Of a DNA stretch of 64,000 nt, positions 28,701-40,321 are shown one piece after another. The number at the start of each line of letters is the position of its first letter. Positions within the stretch are counted from its first letter, which is position 1. This DNA is from Punica granatum (lineage: Eukaryota; Streptophyta; Magnoliopsida; Myrtales; Lythraceae). Under the pieces are notes generated by a model that worked only from the letters and a program-made list of their open reading frames with translations, ran no database searches and was not told where the DNA came from. The stretch covers positions 9,734,001 through 9,798,000 of the forward strand of contig NC_045130.1 of assembly GCF_007655135.1 (NCBI RefSeq). Direction: 5' to 3'. Position numbers and translations under genes: made by a program.

Positions 28701-29726
28701 TCAGATCCTTCTAGAAAGATCCTTCGTAAGAATACTAAGTTCATTAACCTGACTCTTAATTTCAGCTATGTCCTCTTTATGGGGTAAGACTATTACTTCA
28801 GGAGCTTTCTCCAGAATTTCATCCTGACTAATGGTTGATCCTTTGTCAGAATAATCTCTCAATCTAAGACTTCCTAACCTATCAAGGTTCTCACGAATTC
28901 TGCTAACCGTTAAAGGTTCAGTGATTGCTTCTGGTGCTTTGATTAATCTAGATGAAGAACTAGCTTCCTCTATGACTGGTAAGGGAATTCTAGTTATAGG
29001 CTCCAACCTAGTTGAGGTTCTAGCGAATAACTCATCAATGACTATTTTATCCTTATTGATAAACTCAACAGAATGATGACTATTACTCAAAGCATAAGAG
29101 CATGCATATGTTATACTAAAAGGAATATCAGCGTCTTCCATAATATCCTTTCGTTCAAGTTCGAATAATAAACCAAGAGAATTATTGAACTTAGAAGAAG
29201 ATAAAGGAATAGCATAATTGCATGTGACATTGAATTTAACCACAGAATATCCAAGATCACCTGAGATGATCCCAATGACTTTTTCTGAATCACGAGTCAT
29301 GCGATTATCGATTACTACTATCCTAACTGGACAATGAATACCTCTTCTAAATGTAGATTTAATCAAGATCTGAATAGTAGAGACATGAATCCAACCTATC
29401 TTAGATCTATCAGATTCCTTCATTTTCTTGATTCTTTCATTTACCTGTTCAGAATTAACAAGCGTAAGGCACCTATCGCCTTTAGCTTCTCTAAGCTTAA
29501 TAGGGAATTCTTCGACTGTTCTACCAAGACAGACTATGTTCTTGCGACTATGTAAAAGACTAGATATGAGACTCTTTCTAGACTTGCTTCTAAACCCAGT
29601 TCCATCCTTTAGGGTTATGACTCCATTTCTTTCGACTTCAGCTATTCTAGCATCTTCAATAAGAATATCAGTTGAATAATCACCAGATTCTTCACGCAAG
29701 GAAACAACAGAATATAAATCTTCCAT
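28701..29726 (-). CDS. Movement protein, lineage C copy 2
   Basis: 341 aa, uninterrupted; Glu at residue 13, as in copy 3. The conserved non-coding region (28512-28700) separates it from the small ORF. Confidence 0.93.
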   Translation of the reverse strand: MEDLYSVVSLREESGDYSTDILIEDARIAEVERNGVITLKDGTGFRSKSRKSLISSLLHSRKNIVCLGRTVEEFPIKLREAKGDRCLTLVNSEQVNERIKKMKESDRSKIGWIHVSTIQILIKSTFRRGIHCPVRIVVIDNRMTRDSEKVIGIISGDLGYSVVKFNVTCNYAIPLSSSKFNNSLGLLFELERKDIMEDADIPFSITYACSYALSNSHHSVEFINKDKIVIDELFARTSTRLEPITRIPLPVIEEASSSSRLIKAPEAITEPLTVSRIRENLDRLGSLRLRDYSDKGSTISQDEILEKAPEVIVLPHKEDIAEIKSQVNELSILTKDLSRRI

Positions 29727-30344
29727 AGATTACCTGTAGTTTTCTCTTCAGGGTTGTATGCCTGGGATTTCTTCAGATTTCAAACAAGATTACTTCAAGA
29801 ATTAGTTCACAGATTACGAATACGAGAGTACATAAGAATTCATACGCAAACATATATGATTGTGATGTAAACATTGCTCAGAATTATGCACAGAATATGG
29901 ATAATACTTCAAAGATTTTATTGATATAAATGACTCGAACCGATAAAGGGATTTTCGTCGCCTAGACGGGAGGTAGAAGATAAGGAGGATGGGTCTCCAG
30001 GGGACTTGCCTGTGGCTGCGGCGGCGGACCCTTCCTGTGCCTGTGCCTGTGGCCTCAACCCAAACCTCTTACTCACTCTCTTATTTCGCTCCCTTAGAAC
30101 AGACGGGGAGCGGCTCCTTATATAGGCGGAGCAGACGCATCTCAACCATTGATAGGCAACGGCTGAGATTCAGATCTAAAAGAAAAGGTAAGTGGCCGAC
30201 AAAAGGCGCACTCACGGGAAAATAATGGATGACAACCCACATGGTGTCAGAGCCATAAAGCAAAAGGACAGAAGGCCCTAGTGGCCGACACAAACAGCTA
30301 AGACACAGCTGTAAGATTCCTTCGAGACGTCATGGCTGACGTCA
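29727..30344 (-). promoter_or_regulatory. Viral promoter, leader and poly(A) region, lineage C copy 2
   Basis: Minus-strand copy: double TGACG element 30326-30344, TATATAAG at 30117-30124, AATAAA near 29916-29921. Transcription from here runs left into copy 1. Confidence 0.78.
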
Positions 30345-31946
30345 ATCTTCAAGTGGCTCCAATTCGGAATCCGAGACTCCTTGTGGGCTGGATCCACCTG
30401 ACGCATCCTTTGTTGGGCTTGACTCTTCAGCCTTGGGCTTAGGACTGCAAAGCTGGCATTTGTGATTGCCAACCCATTCTCCCTTGAGGCCGGAGAGATT
30501 AGCGCAGAGTTCTTGCTGATTCCTTGGCTTGCATATTTCGAGGTCGATGACGGGCCTCTCGAATGCTCTGAGGACCCTCTCCTGGGCAGGGTTCATGGTG
30601 AACTTCGGGTTTGGTGGATGAGACACCAAAAGAGTAGTGGCAGACTTGTATCTAACCGCAGTCTGCTGTTGCATATTTTGTAGACGCCTACACAAGCCAA
30701 CATAGTTGACTATGTAGAATCCATCCCTTTGATCCTGGCGGAGTGCTTCAGCTGGGCAAGAATCAATAGGTGGATAATTCTGATTGCTTTTACCAAGTAC
30801 CATAAGGTGCCTGGCATCGATAGGTTTTTCCTGAATATCCTCCCCCCTCGGAAAAAATCCAGGGTAAATGGAGTAGCATTTGATGAACATCGGGTTTCCT
30901 TCGAGTACACGGATGCAGAATTGTCTGATTGCATCCTGAAGCCTATTGGGAAAAAGCTTGAACTGTGAGACTAAAGATTTACCGTCACAGTAGATTGTAT
31001 CGACGAGTCCTGACATGAAGAACTCATAGACTGTTTCTGCCGTTGCTTCGGGCAGAATGATGACTTTAGGGCCGTAGGCATTTCTCCAAATGGGGTAGAA
31101 TCCTTGAGTTTTGTAGGACTCCTTGTATTCCACCACCTGGGTGTACCTCGACCTGAATTGTTCAACAGTGAGATGTTGAGATTGCTCGAACTGCTGCCTG
31201 GTCGGAATACTGGAGATTGTAAGCGCTGGTGTGCTTGCAGAGCTGGATGCTCCTCCATGAATACGGCCAAGACTTCTCAGTCGGTTGATTCCTTCGTGCT
31301 GCGGAAACGGTGCAGCTGTTGCTTTGGCGGCAAAAGTGCTGCCAGATTCCTTCAAAGCCTCCTGAGCGAGGGTAAGAGTCTTGTAACTCTTGTGAGTGAT
31401 ATTTGGTTTGCCTTGGACATGGCAAGAAACCTTATGCCACTCGTCGTAGATTCCTCGCATAGGGCCATTGAATATAGCATAGAATTTCTTTGGCTTGGCA
31501 TGTTGCCAAAGAGAATCATCTGGAAGGCCGGCCACTGAAGTTTTCACCTCAGCGACTGCTGTGCTGGTTACCGGGAGCTTGGACCCAGTAACTGTCTCTT
31601 CAGTGCGGGTGGTAGAGAGCTTGGACTCTACCACTTCTGCCTCGTCTTCCGAATAATCAGACCATTTCTTCTTTGGTCCTGTAGATTGCTTAGGATCAGG
31701 CAATTGCTCGCCTGACTCTTTGTTCCTTTGCTCAGCAGATTGTCGAATATACTCAGGAACGAGTTCCTTGATTCCTGCTGGTAAAGAATCTTTCTGAGTC
31801 TCAGCTGGGAGAGACTCTTCCTCCAAACCAAGAATTTTCTTGAGAGTATTCTTCTGAAGTTGAATGTTCTCAACTTCCTTCATGAGTGCTTCGATTGTAG
31901 CCATTTTAGTGGCCACGATATCATCGAGTGCTTTTATGGCTTCCAT
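30342..31946 (-). CDS. Viroplasmin/transactivator (TAV), lineage C copy 2
   Basis: 534 aa, uninterrupted, same as copy 3 in every position compared and different from copy 1 at several, for example Ala in KKFYAIFNG, Val for Ala before AGLPDDS, and KDASGG for KDESGG. Confidence 0.92.
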   Translation of the reverse strand: MEAIKALDDIVATKMATIEALMKEVENIQLQKNTLKKILGLEEESLPAETQKDSLPAGIKELVPEYIRQSAEQRNKESGEQLPDPKQSTGPKKKWSDYSEDEAEVVESKLSTTRTEETVTGSKLPVTSTAVAEVKTSVAGLPDDSLWQHAKPKKFYAIFNGPMRGIYDEWHKVSCHVQGKPNITHKSYKTLTLAQEALKESGSTFAAKATAAPFPQHEGINRLRSLGRIHGGASSSASTPALTISSIPTRQQFEQSQHLTVEQFRSRYTQVVEYKESYKTQGFYPIWRNAYGPKVIILPEATAETVYEFFMSGLVDTIYCDGKSLVSQFKLFPNRLQDAIRQFCIRVLEGNPMFIKCYSIYPGFFPRGEDIQEKPIDARHLMVLGKSNQNYPPIDSCPAEALRQDQRDGFYIVNYVGLCRRLQNMQQQTAVRYKSATTLLVSHPPNPKFTMNPAQERVLRAFERPVIDLEICKPRNQQELCANLSGLKGEWVGNHKCQLCSPKPKAEESSPTKDASGGSSPQGVSDSELEPLED

Positions 31947-33745
31947 TCCCGGGTTAGGGTGTCGGGAAGAAAGTTCTTGCTTCCTTTGATGTGCTGTTCC
32001 ACGAATGTATATGGCTCCAATTCCAGTTGCCAACGGATTAATCTTCCTTGACTGTAGCCTTGTTTGAATCCTTTTAAATGCCTGAAGCGAGTAACATAAC
32101 TGCTGTCAGTTCTGAGAATGAACTTCCTGGGCAGGAGTTCAACACGCCATTTCTTCAGAGTTTTTATGACTGCTAATAACTCGCGTTCATGAGTAGTATA
32201 ATTCTGCTCGGCCTTAGAGAAAGACCCGCAAACATATTTACACAACTTTTCCTGCAAAAGAGAAGCTGAGTTAGCGTAATAAGGCTCCGAGAGCCGCGAT
32301 TGTTCCCGCAACCGCCTAAGGTGGGTTGATTGCTCAGACCTGACCTTAGTAAGAATACTATCGTCATGCTTGACGCGTGGACCATGACTTAACCATTTAG
32401 CATTGCTAGCCGGAAATAAGCCAGGGGATTTCCTCGCACAAGAGTACGGAGTATATGCCGAAGCAAAGAGTATTTCGTTTGAGGCATCAACCTCATCAAA
32501 GGACTTCACTCTTAAAAGAGATAAGAACTCCTTGACATCTATTTCAGATGCCTTTCCAACGACTGCTGTCATTGTTCCGGACCAAGTGTCTCCACTTGCG
32601 TCAGTAGAAATGATAATCAAATCATTTTCAGAAGGATTATAAAGTGATGGGAGATTTTTGCAAATAGACTTTAAATATCTCACATTTTTAGAATCCTCTT
32701 CATTCCAAGACCAGACTCTTTTTTCAGAAAGTTTTTCTTGAAGACTCCTTCTTGCTTTTGATAAATCCTTTAACCATCCCTGGTCAGAAATATAGTTTAA
32801 ACTTCCAAGGAATCTTTGAAGTTGCTTCTTGTCTTCCATCTGATCTGGAAAGAGATTTAATTTTTCAAGAATGTGTGGTTGAAGACAGAAGTCTCCATTT
32901 TGCTTAATAGTAAGACCAAGAAAATCGATTTCTTTCTTACAAAGGATTGCTTTCTTTTTTGAAATAATGATTCCTTTATCGAAACATCGTTTCAAAACTA
33001 TTTTCAAATGACTCTTATGATTTTCCAAAGATCCTTTTGAAAATATGATTATATCGTCTATATAGGCTAGACAGAAAGAATCCAGACCTGAGAGATTCTC
33101 ATCCATGAATCTCTGGTAGATTGATGGTGCTTGCTTCAAGCCGAAGGGAAGCACGTTGAATTCATACTGCTTCTGTGGAGGGCAGGTGAATGCTGTCAAC
33201 TCCTTTGTAGACTCCTCGAGGCGGATTTGCCAATAACCTGATTTTGCATCAAGAGTACTAAACCACTGACAACCTTTTAGTTTGGCAAGAATATAATCCT
33301 TTCTAGGCAGACTATAAGCATCTCCGAATGTTGCTTCGTTCATCTTCTTATAGTTGATGACCATACGCCTCTTACCACGTTTGAGTTCATTATGATTTTC
33401 AACATAGAATGCTGGTGCACTATGACGACTCTTACTAGGTCTGATGACTCCTAATTCTAAGAGCGTCTTGCACTCTTCCTTGAATTCTTCTACATCTTTA
33501 ATGGTGTAAGGAATATTGTTTGGGACTTTTACTTCCTTAAGGGGATCCTTAAGTTTGATTTCTACAAGCATCTTATTGCGATTCTTCTTCTGATCTAGTG
33601 GATTATCACTAGTGATAGAATCTAAGAGTCTTTCTATTTCAGCAGTATCGACTTCATTTTCTAATTCCTGAATGGACTTAGACAGATAATTTAACAACCT
33701 AAGTTGTTTGATTCTATTACTATGATGAATGGGAATTTGGACGAC
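31934..33745 (-). pseudogene. Pol lacking its protease end, lineage C copy 2
   Basis: Residues from about 126 to 728 of Pol are kept (RT and RNase H with the insertion). The 5' end, with the DTG protease, is cut off at 33745, where plus-strand virion-associated-ORF sequence begins. An open frame starts at 33697 but lacks the normal start. Confidence 0.92.
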
Positions 33746-33860
33746 TCGTTAGATTCCATGACCGTCCAAGAACAGTCACATTAGGTCCTCCTAATACTAT
33801 GCCTTGGCAGAAACTTAGGCCAGAACAACAGTGGAATCCTTTAGATCAACCACTTTCTGA
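33746..33860 (+). pseudogene. Virion-associated-like protein, C-terminal remnant, lineage C
   Basis: It encodes about 38 residues matching the end of the 207-aa protein (RFHDRPR, then TMPWQKLRPEQQWNPLDQP). It is joined in frame to CP at LSDWVMKTKLE, so some 1.3 kb covering the end of this ORF and the CP N-terminal half is missing at 33860. Confidence 0.8.
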
Positions 33861-34909
33861 TTGGGTCATGAAGACCAAGTTAGAAGTCCAAATAGGCGAA
33901 GAATATAGCAAGCTTAGCAATAAGGAGCTTTGGCAACTTTTGCTTCATAAGACTCGTGGACAAGTCCACCAGTATATGTCTATGATTAGCACTCTTATAA
34001 ATTATGATGCTAACCCTTTTGCTTCGTTTACTCGTGATGAAATTTGGAGTCATTTTGTTACTAACATCGAACGTGAGTTCGTTGGTGCAGTCACTACAGG
34101 TGTAGGAGCATTCGAGAAACAGCAGGAGCTTAAACATAAGCTCAACAAATTAGAAATCTGCGATATGTGTTATTTTAACACATTCTATTGCAATTTTAAG
34201 GAGTATTATTATCAATTAATCGAACCAGCTGACATTGCTGCTTACAGGAATCTTTTCATAGATAAGCTGCCCTATCCGGTGTCTTCAGTAGTCAAAGAAA
34301 GGTACGACAAAGAGGTAGAGTCTGGAGCTATCTATCCTACTCTAGGTGGAATAGCCACAATAGTCAAAAAGCATATGGAAGAAGTCTGTCTTAGGAGAAA
34401 AACTGAGAAAATGATGCAAAAGACTATGCTGTGGACCTGAACAAGGTCTTGACATTCCTCAACAATACGGTTGTAGTCGTCGTATCTCTAGAAGAATCTC
34501 TAGGAAGTCTAGCAAGCCTAAGAAAAGATATCGCCTTAAGCGGTATTCTGGCAATAGGCCTCCATGGAAGAGTCAGTCAAAAAGAAGAAGCTGGAATCGT
34601 AGAAAATTTTTTCGAAGGGGGGGAGATAATAGAAACCCTAAGAAAAAATGGAATAGTCGTGATAAGAAAAGATTCTGCCCAGAAGGCAAAAAGACTTGTC
34701 GTTGCTGGATATGCAACGAAGAAGGACATTACGCTAATGAATGTAGTCAGAAAAGGAATCAAAATAATAATAGAGCACAGGTATTCTTAGGAGTCATGTC
34801 TAGGAATTATGAGCCTATTGAAGATTCTGATTATGATTCTGATGAGTCTTACTATGAGTTAGTAACAGATTCAGAGTATTCAGATTCGGAGTATTCTAGC
34901 GATGCCTAA
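33861..34909 (+). pseudogene. Capsid protein, C-terminal part, lineage C copy 3, 5-base deletion
   Basis: It starts within the core at SDWVMKTKLEVQIGEEYS. Near 34425 five bases present in copy 1 are absent, so the frame ends at a TGA at 34438-34440 just before the CCGPEQG segment. The basic region, zinc knuckle and acidic tail lie in a different frame to 34909. Confidence 0.9.
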
Positions 34910-37088
34910 AGAGAATCCGAATGCAACATTCATTGAGGTAATTATTCTTGGTAAAAGAATCATGGCTTATATTGACACAGGTGCAAGCGTGTGTTTCGGC
35001 AAGCCTAGTCTTCTTCCAGGTAAGTACTGGAAATCTATGGAGCATCCTCTAGAGATAGCAATCGCTGATAAATCAGTCCTTAGGATTCACCATAGAGCTG
35101 AGTTTGTCAACTTAGTCATAGAAGGATTCAGGTTTCCCACACCTAGCATTTATAAGCATGATTCAGGAATGGATTTAATCATAGGAAATAACTTCCTTAG
35201 ACTTTATCAACCTTTTGTTCAACGAACTAGGTTTGTAGAGCTTACATGCCCTGATCTTGATGGTCAGAAGAAAAGAGTCGTCCAAATTCCCATTCATCAT
35301 AGTAATAGAATCAAACAACTTAGGTTGTTAAATTATCTGTCTAAGTCCATTCAGGAATTAGAAAATGAAGTCGATACTGCTGAAATAGAAAGACTCTTAG
35401 ATTCTATCACTAGTGATAATCCACTAGATCAGAAGAAGAATCGCAATAAGATGCTTGTAGAAATCAAACTTAAGGATCCCCTTAAGGAAGTAAAAGTCCC
35501 AAACAATATTCCTTACACCATTAAAGATGTAGAAGAATTCAAGGAAGAGTGCAAGACGCTCTTAGAATTAGGAGTCATCAGACCTAGTAAGAGTCGTCAT
35601 AGTGCACCAGCATTCTATGTTGAAAATCATAATGAACTCAAACGTGGTAAGAGGCGTATGGTCATCAACTATAAGAAGATGAACGAAGCAACATTCGGAG
35701 ATGCTTATAGTCTGCCTAGAAAGGATTATATTCTTGCCAAACTAAAAGGTTGTCAGTGGTTTAGTACTCTTGATGCAAAATCAGGTTATTGGCAAATCCG
35801 CCTCGAGGAGTCTACAAAGGAGTTGACAGCATTCACCTGCCCTCCACAGAAGCAGTATGAATTCAACGTGCTTCCCTTCGGCTTGAAGCAAGCACCATCA
35901 ATCTACCAGAGATTCATGGATGAGAATCTCTCAGGTCTGGATTCTTTCTGTCTAGCCTATATAGACGATATAATCATATTTTCAAAAGGATCTTTGGAAA
36001 ATCATAAGAGTCATTTGAAAATAGTTTTGAAACGATGTTTCGATAAAGGAATCATTATTTCAAAAAAGAAAGCAATCCTTTGTAAGAAAGAAATCGATTT
36101 TCTTGGTCTTACTATTAAGCAAAATGGAGACTTCTGTCTTCAACCACACATTCTTGAAAAATTAAATCTCTTTCCAGATCAGATGGAAGACAAGAAGCAA
36201 CTTCAAAGATTCCTTGGAAGTTTAAACTATATTTCTGACCAGGGATGGTTAAAGGATTTATCAAAAGCAAGAAGGAGTCTTCAAGAAAAACTTTCTGAAA
36301 AAAGAGTCTGGTCTTGGAATGAAGAGGATTCTAAAAATGTGAGATATTTAAAGTCTATTTGCAAAAATCTCCCATCACTTTATAATCCTTCTGAAAATGA
36401 TTTGATTATCATTTCTACTGACGCAAGTGGAGACACTTGGTCCGGAACAATGACAGCAGTCGTTGGAAAGGCATCTGAAATAGATGTCAAGGAGTTCTTA
36501 TCTCTTTTAAGAGTGAAGTCCTTTGATGAGGTTGATGCCTCAAACGAAATACTCTTTGCTTCGGCATATACTCCGTACTCTTGTGCGAGGAAATCCCCTG
36601 GCTTATTTCCGGCTAGCAATGCTAAATGGTTAAGTCATGGTCCACGCGTCAAGCATGACGATAGTATTCTTACTAAGGTCAGGTCTGAGCAATCAACCCA
36701 CCTTAGGCGGTTGCGGGAACAATCGCGGCTCTCGGAGCCTTATTACGCTAACTCAGCTTCTCTTTTGCAGGAAAAGTTGTGTAAATATGTTTGCGGGTCT
36801 TTCTCTAAGGCCGAGCAGAATTATACTACTCATGAACGCGAGTTATTAGCAGTCATAAAAACTCTGAAGAAATGGCGTGTTGAACTCCTGCCCAGGAAGT
36901 TCATTCTCAGAACTGACAGCAGTTATGTTACTCGCTTCAGGCATTTAAAAGGATTCAAACAAGGCTACAGTCAAGGAAGATTAATCCGTTGGCAACTGGA
37001 ATTGGAGCCATATACATTCGTGGAACAGCACATCAAAGGAAGCAAGAACTTTCTTCCCGACACCCTAACCCGGGAATGGAAGCCATAA
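34902..37088 (+). CDS. Pol: protease-RT-RNase H, lineage C copy 3
   Basis: 728 aa, uninterrupted, with no amino-acid difference from copy 1 noticed, although silent changes occur (for example near 35561 and 35838). DTG, YIDD and the RNase H residues are all present. Confidence 0.95.
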   Translation: MPKENPNATFIEVIILGKRIMAYIDTGASVCFGKPSLLPGKYWKSMEHPLEIAIADKSVLRIHHRAEFVNLVIEGFRFPTPSIYKHDSGMDLIIGNNFLRLYQPFVQRTRFVELTCPDLDGQKKRVVQIPIHHSNRIKQLRLLNYLSKSIQELENEVDTAEIERLLDSITSDNPLDQKKNRNKMLVEIKLKDPLKEVKVPNNIPYTIKDVEEFKEECKTLLELGVIRPSKSRHSAPAFYVENHNELKRGKRRMVINYKKMNEATFGDAYSLPRKDYILAKLKGCQWFSTLDAKSGYWQIRLEESTKELTAFTCPPQKQYEFNVLPFGLKQAPSIYQRFMDENLSGLDSFCLAYIDDIIIFSKGSLENHKSHLKIVLKRCFDKGIIISKKKAILCKKEIDFLGLTIKQNGDFCLQPHILEKLNLFPDQMEDKKQLQRFLGSLNYISDQGWLKDLSKARRSLQEKLSEKRVWSWNEEDSKNVRYLKSICKNLPSLYNPSENDLIIISTDASGDTWSGTMTAVVGKASEIDVKEFLSLLRVKSFDEVDASNEILFASAYTPYSCARKSPGLFPASNAKWLSHGPRVKHDDSILTKVRSEQSTHLRRLREQSRLSEPYYANSASLLQEKLCKYVCGSFSKAEQNYTTHERELLAVIKTLKKWRVELLPRKFILRTDSSYVTRFRHLKGFKQGYSQGRLIRWQLELEPYTFVEQHIKGSKNFLPDTLTREWKP

Positions 37089-38680
37089 AAGCACTCGATG
37101 ATATCGTGGCCACTAAAATGGCTACAATCGAAGCACTCATGAAGGAAGTTGAGAACATTCAACTTCAGAAGAATACTCTCAAGAAAATTCTTGGTTTGGA
37201 GGAAGAGTCTCTCCCAGCTGAGACTCAGAAAGATTCTTTACCAGCAGGAATCAAGGAACTCGTTCCTGAGTATATTCGACAATCTGCTGAGCAAAGGAAC
37301 AAAGAGTCAGGCGAGCAATTGCCTGATCCTAAGCAATCTACAGGACCAAAGAAGAAATGGTCTGATTATTCGGAAGACGAGGCAGAAGTGGTAGAGTCCA
37401 AGCTCTCTACCACCCGCACTGAAGAGACAGTTACTGGGTCCAAGCTCCCGGTAACCAGCACAGCAGTCGCTGAGGTGAAAACTTCAGTGGCCGGCCTTCC
37501 AGATGATTCTCTTTGGCAACATGCCAAGCCAAAGAAATTCTATGCTATATTCAATGGCCCTATGCGAGGAATCTACGACGAGTGGCATAAGGTTTCTTGC
37601 CATGTCCAAGGCAAACCAAATATCACTCACAAGAGTTACAAGACTCTTACCCTCGCTCAGGAGGCTTTGAAGGAATCTGGCAGCACTTTTGCCGCCAAAG
37701 CAACAGCTGCACCGTTTCCGCAGCACGAAGGAATCAACCGACTGAGAAGTCTTGGCCGTATTCATGGAGGAGCATCCAGCTCTGCAAGCACACCAGCGCT
37801 TACAATCTCCAGTATTCCGACCAGGCAGCAGTTCGAGCAATCTCAACATCTCACTGTTGAACAATTCAGGTCGAGGTACACCCAGGTGGTGGAATACAAG
37901 GAGTCCTACAAAACTCAAGGATTCTACCCCATTTGGAGAAATGCCTACGGCCCTAAAGTCATCATTCTGCCCGAAGCAACGGCAGAAACAGTCTATGAGT
38001 TCTTCATGTCAGGACTCGTCGATACAATCTACTGTGACGGTAAATCTTTAGTCTCACAGTTCAAGCTTTTTCCCAATAGGCTTCAGGATGCAATCAGACA
38101 ATTCTGCATCCGTGTACTCGAAGGAAACCCGATGTTCATCAAATGCTACTCCATTTACCCTGGATTTTTTCCGAGGGGGGAGGATATTCAGGAAAAACCT
38201 ATCGATGCCAGGCACCTTATGGTACTTGGTAAAAGCAATCAGAATTATCCACCTATTGATTCTTGCCCAGCTGAAGCACTCCGCCAGGATCAAAGGGATG
38301 GATTCTACATAGTCAACTATGTTGGCTTGTGTAGGCGTCTACAAAATATGCAACAGCAGACTGCGGTTAGATACAAGTCTGCCACTACTCTTTTGGTGTC
38401 TCATCCACCAAACCCGAAGTTCACCATGAACCCTGCCCAGGAGAGGGTCCTCAGAGCATTCGAGAGGCCCGTCATCGACCTCGAAATATGCAAGCCAAGG
38501 AATCAGCAAGAACTCTGCGCTAATCTCTCCGGCCTCAAGGGAGAATGGGTTGGCAATCACAAATGCCAGCTTTGCAGTCCTAAGCCCAAGGCTGAAGAGT
38601 CAAGCCCAACAAAGGATGCGTCAGGTGGATCCAGCCCACAAGGAGTCTCGGATTCCGAATTGGAGCCACTTGAAGATTGA
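37076..38680 (+). CDS. Viroplasmin/transactivator (TAV), lineage C copy 3
   Basis: 534 aa, uninterrupted; shares all marker residues with copy 2. Overlaps the Pol stop by 13 bases. Confidence 0.93.
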   Translation: MEAIKALDDIVATKMATIEALMKEVENIQLQKNTLKKILGLEEESLPAETQKDSLPAGIKELVPEYIRQSAEQRNKESGEQLPDPKQSTGPKKKWSDYSEDEAEVVESKLSTTRTEETVTGSKLPVTSTAVAEVKTSVAGLPDDSLWQHAKPKKFYAIFNGPMRGIYDEWHKVSCHVQGKPNITHKSYKTLTLAQEALKESGSTFAAKATAAPFPQHEGINRLRSLGRIHGGASSSASTPALTISSIPTRQQFEQSQHLTVEQFRSRYTQVVEYKESYKTQGFYPIWRNAYGPKVIILPEATAETVYEFFMSGLVDTIYCDGKSLVSQFKLFPNRLQDAIRQFCIRVLEGNPMFIKCYSIYPGFFPRGEDIQEKPIDARHLMVLGKSNQNYPPIDSCPAEALRQDQRDGFYIVNYVGLCRRLQNMQQQTAVRYKSATTLLVSHPPNPKFTMNPAQERVLRAFERPVIDLEICKPRNQQELCANLSGLKGEWVGNHKCQLCSPKPKAEESSPTKDASGGSSPQGVSDSELEPLED

Positions 38681-39295
38681 CGTCAGCCATGACGTCTCGA
38701 AGGAATCTTACAGCTGTGTCTTAGCTGTTTGTGTCGGCCACTAGGGCCTTCTGTCCTTTTGCTTTATGGCTCTGACACCATGTGGGTTGTCATCCATTAT
38801 TTTCCCGTGAGTGCGCCTTTTGTCGGCCACTTACCTTTTCTTTTAGATCTGAATCTCAGCCGTTGCCTATCAATGGTTGAGATGCGTCTGCTCCGCCTAT
38901 ATAAGGAGCCGCTCCCCGTCTGTTCTAAGGGAGCGAAATAAGAGAGTGAGTAAGAGGTTTGGGTTGAGGCCACAGGCACAGGCACAGGAAGGGTCCGCCG
39001 CCGCAGCCACAGGCAAGTCCCCTGGAGACCCATCCTCCTTATCTTCTACCTCCCGTCTAGGCGACGAAAATCCCTTTATCGGTTCGAGTCATTTATATCA
39101 ATAAAATCTTTGAAGTATTATCCATATTCTGTGCATAATTCTGAGCAATGTTTACATCACAATCATATATGTTTGCGTATGAATTCTTATGTACTCTCGT
39201 ATTCGTAATCTGTGAACTAATTCTTGAAGTAATCTTGTTTGAAATCTGAAGAAATCCCAGGCATACAACCCTGAAGAGAAAACTACAGGTAATCT
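38678..39295 (+). promoter_or_regulatory. Viral promoter, leader and poly(A) region, lineage C copy 3
   Basis: Double TGACG element 38678-38696, TATATAAG at 38898-38905, AATAAA near 39101-39106. It drives rightward, towards the oppositely directed lineage D promoter at 42918. Confidence 0.8.
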
Positions 39296-40321
39296 ATGGA
39301 AGATTTATATTCTGTTGTTTCCTTGCGTGAAGAATCTGGTGATTATTCAACTGATATTCTTATTGAAGATGCTAGAATAGCTGAAGTCGAAAGAAATGGA
39401 GTCATAACCCTAAAGGATGGAACTGGGTTTAGAAGCAAGTCTAGAAAGAGTCTCATATCTAGTCTTTTACATAGTCGCAAGAACATAGTCTGTCTTGGTA
39501 GAACAGTCGAAGAATTCCCTATTAAGCTTAGAGAAGCTAAAGGCGATAGGTGCCTTACGCTTGTTAATTCTGAACAGGTAAATGAAAGAATCAAGAAAAT
39601 GAAGGAATCTGATAGATCTAAGATAGGTTGGATTCATGTCTCTACTATTCAGATCTTGATTAAATCTACATTTAGAAGAGGTATTCATTGTCCAGTTAGG
39701 ATAGTAGTAATCGATAATCGCATGACTCGTGATTCAGAAAAAGTCATTGGGATCATCTCAGGTGATCTTGGATATTCTGTGGTTAAATTCAATGTCACAT
39801 GCAATTATGCTATTCCTTTATCTTCTTCTAAGTTCAATAATTCTCTTGGTTTATTATTCGAACTTGAACGAAAGGATATTATGGAAGACGCTGATATTCC
39901 TTTTAGTATAACATATGCATGCTCTTATGCTTTGAGTAATAGTCATCATTCTGTTGAGTTTATCAATAAGGATAAAATAGTCATTGATGAGTTATTCGCT
40001 AGAACCTCAACTAGGTTGGAGCCTATAACTAGAATTCCCTTACCAGTCATAGAGGAAGCTAGTTCTTCATCTAGATTAATCAAAGCACCAGAAGCAATCA
40101 CTGAACCTTTAACGGTTAGCAGAATTCGTGAGAACCTTGATAGGTTAGGAAGTCTTAGATTGAGAGATTATTCTGACAAAGGATCAACCATTAGTCAGGA
40201 TGAAATTCTGGAGAAAGCTCCTGAAGTAATAGTCTTACCCCATAAAGAGGACATAGCTGAAATTAAGAGTCAGGTTAATGAACTTAGTATTCTTACGAAG
40301 GATCTTTCTAGAAGGATCTGA
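39296..40321 (+). CDS. Movement protein, lineage C copy 3
   Basis: 341 aa, uninterrupted, identical to copy 2 in translation. Confidence 0.94.
   Translation: MEDLYSVVSLREESGDYSTDILIEDARIAEVERNGVITLKDGTGFRSKSRKSLISSLLHSRKNIVCLGRTVEEFPIKLREAKGDRCLTLVNSEQVNERIKKMKESDRSKIGWIHVSTIQILIKSTFRRGIHCPVRIVVIDNRMTRDSEKVIGIISGDLGYSVVKFNVTCNYAIPLSSSKFNNSLGLLFELERKDIMEDADIPFSITYACSYALSNSHHSVEFINKDKIVIDELFARTSTRLEPITRIPLPVIEEASSSSRLIKAPEAITEPLTVSRIRENLDRLGSLRLRDYSDKGSTISQDEILEKAPEVIVLPHKEDIAEIKSQVNELSILTKDLSRRI

Larger units (their letters stand above)
21196..33745. repeat. Inverted repeat, arms about 6.0 kb, 460-bp spacer
   Basis: The left arm 21196-27240 and right arm 27701-33745 are mirror images around 27470.5; all ORF ends match this centre exactly. 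The spacer holds the PBS and the truncated virion-associated ORF. Differences are few, for example Val/Ala in the viroplasmin motif, Thr/Ala at TAV residue -17 and Asp/Glu at MP residue 13. Two promoters (TATA 24817 plus, 30117 minus) face each other across the centre. Confidence 0.93.
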
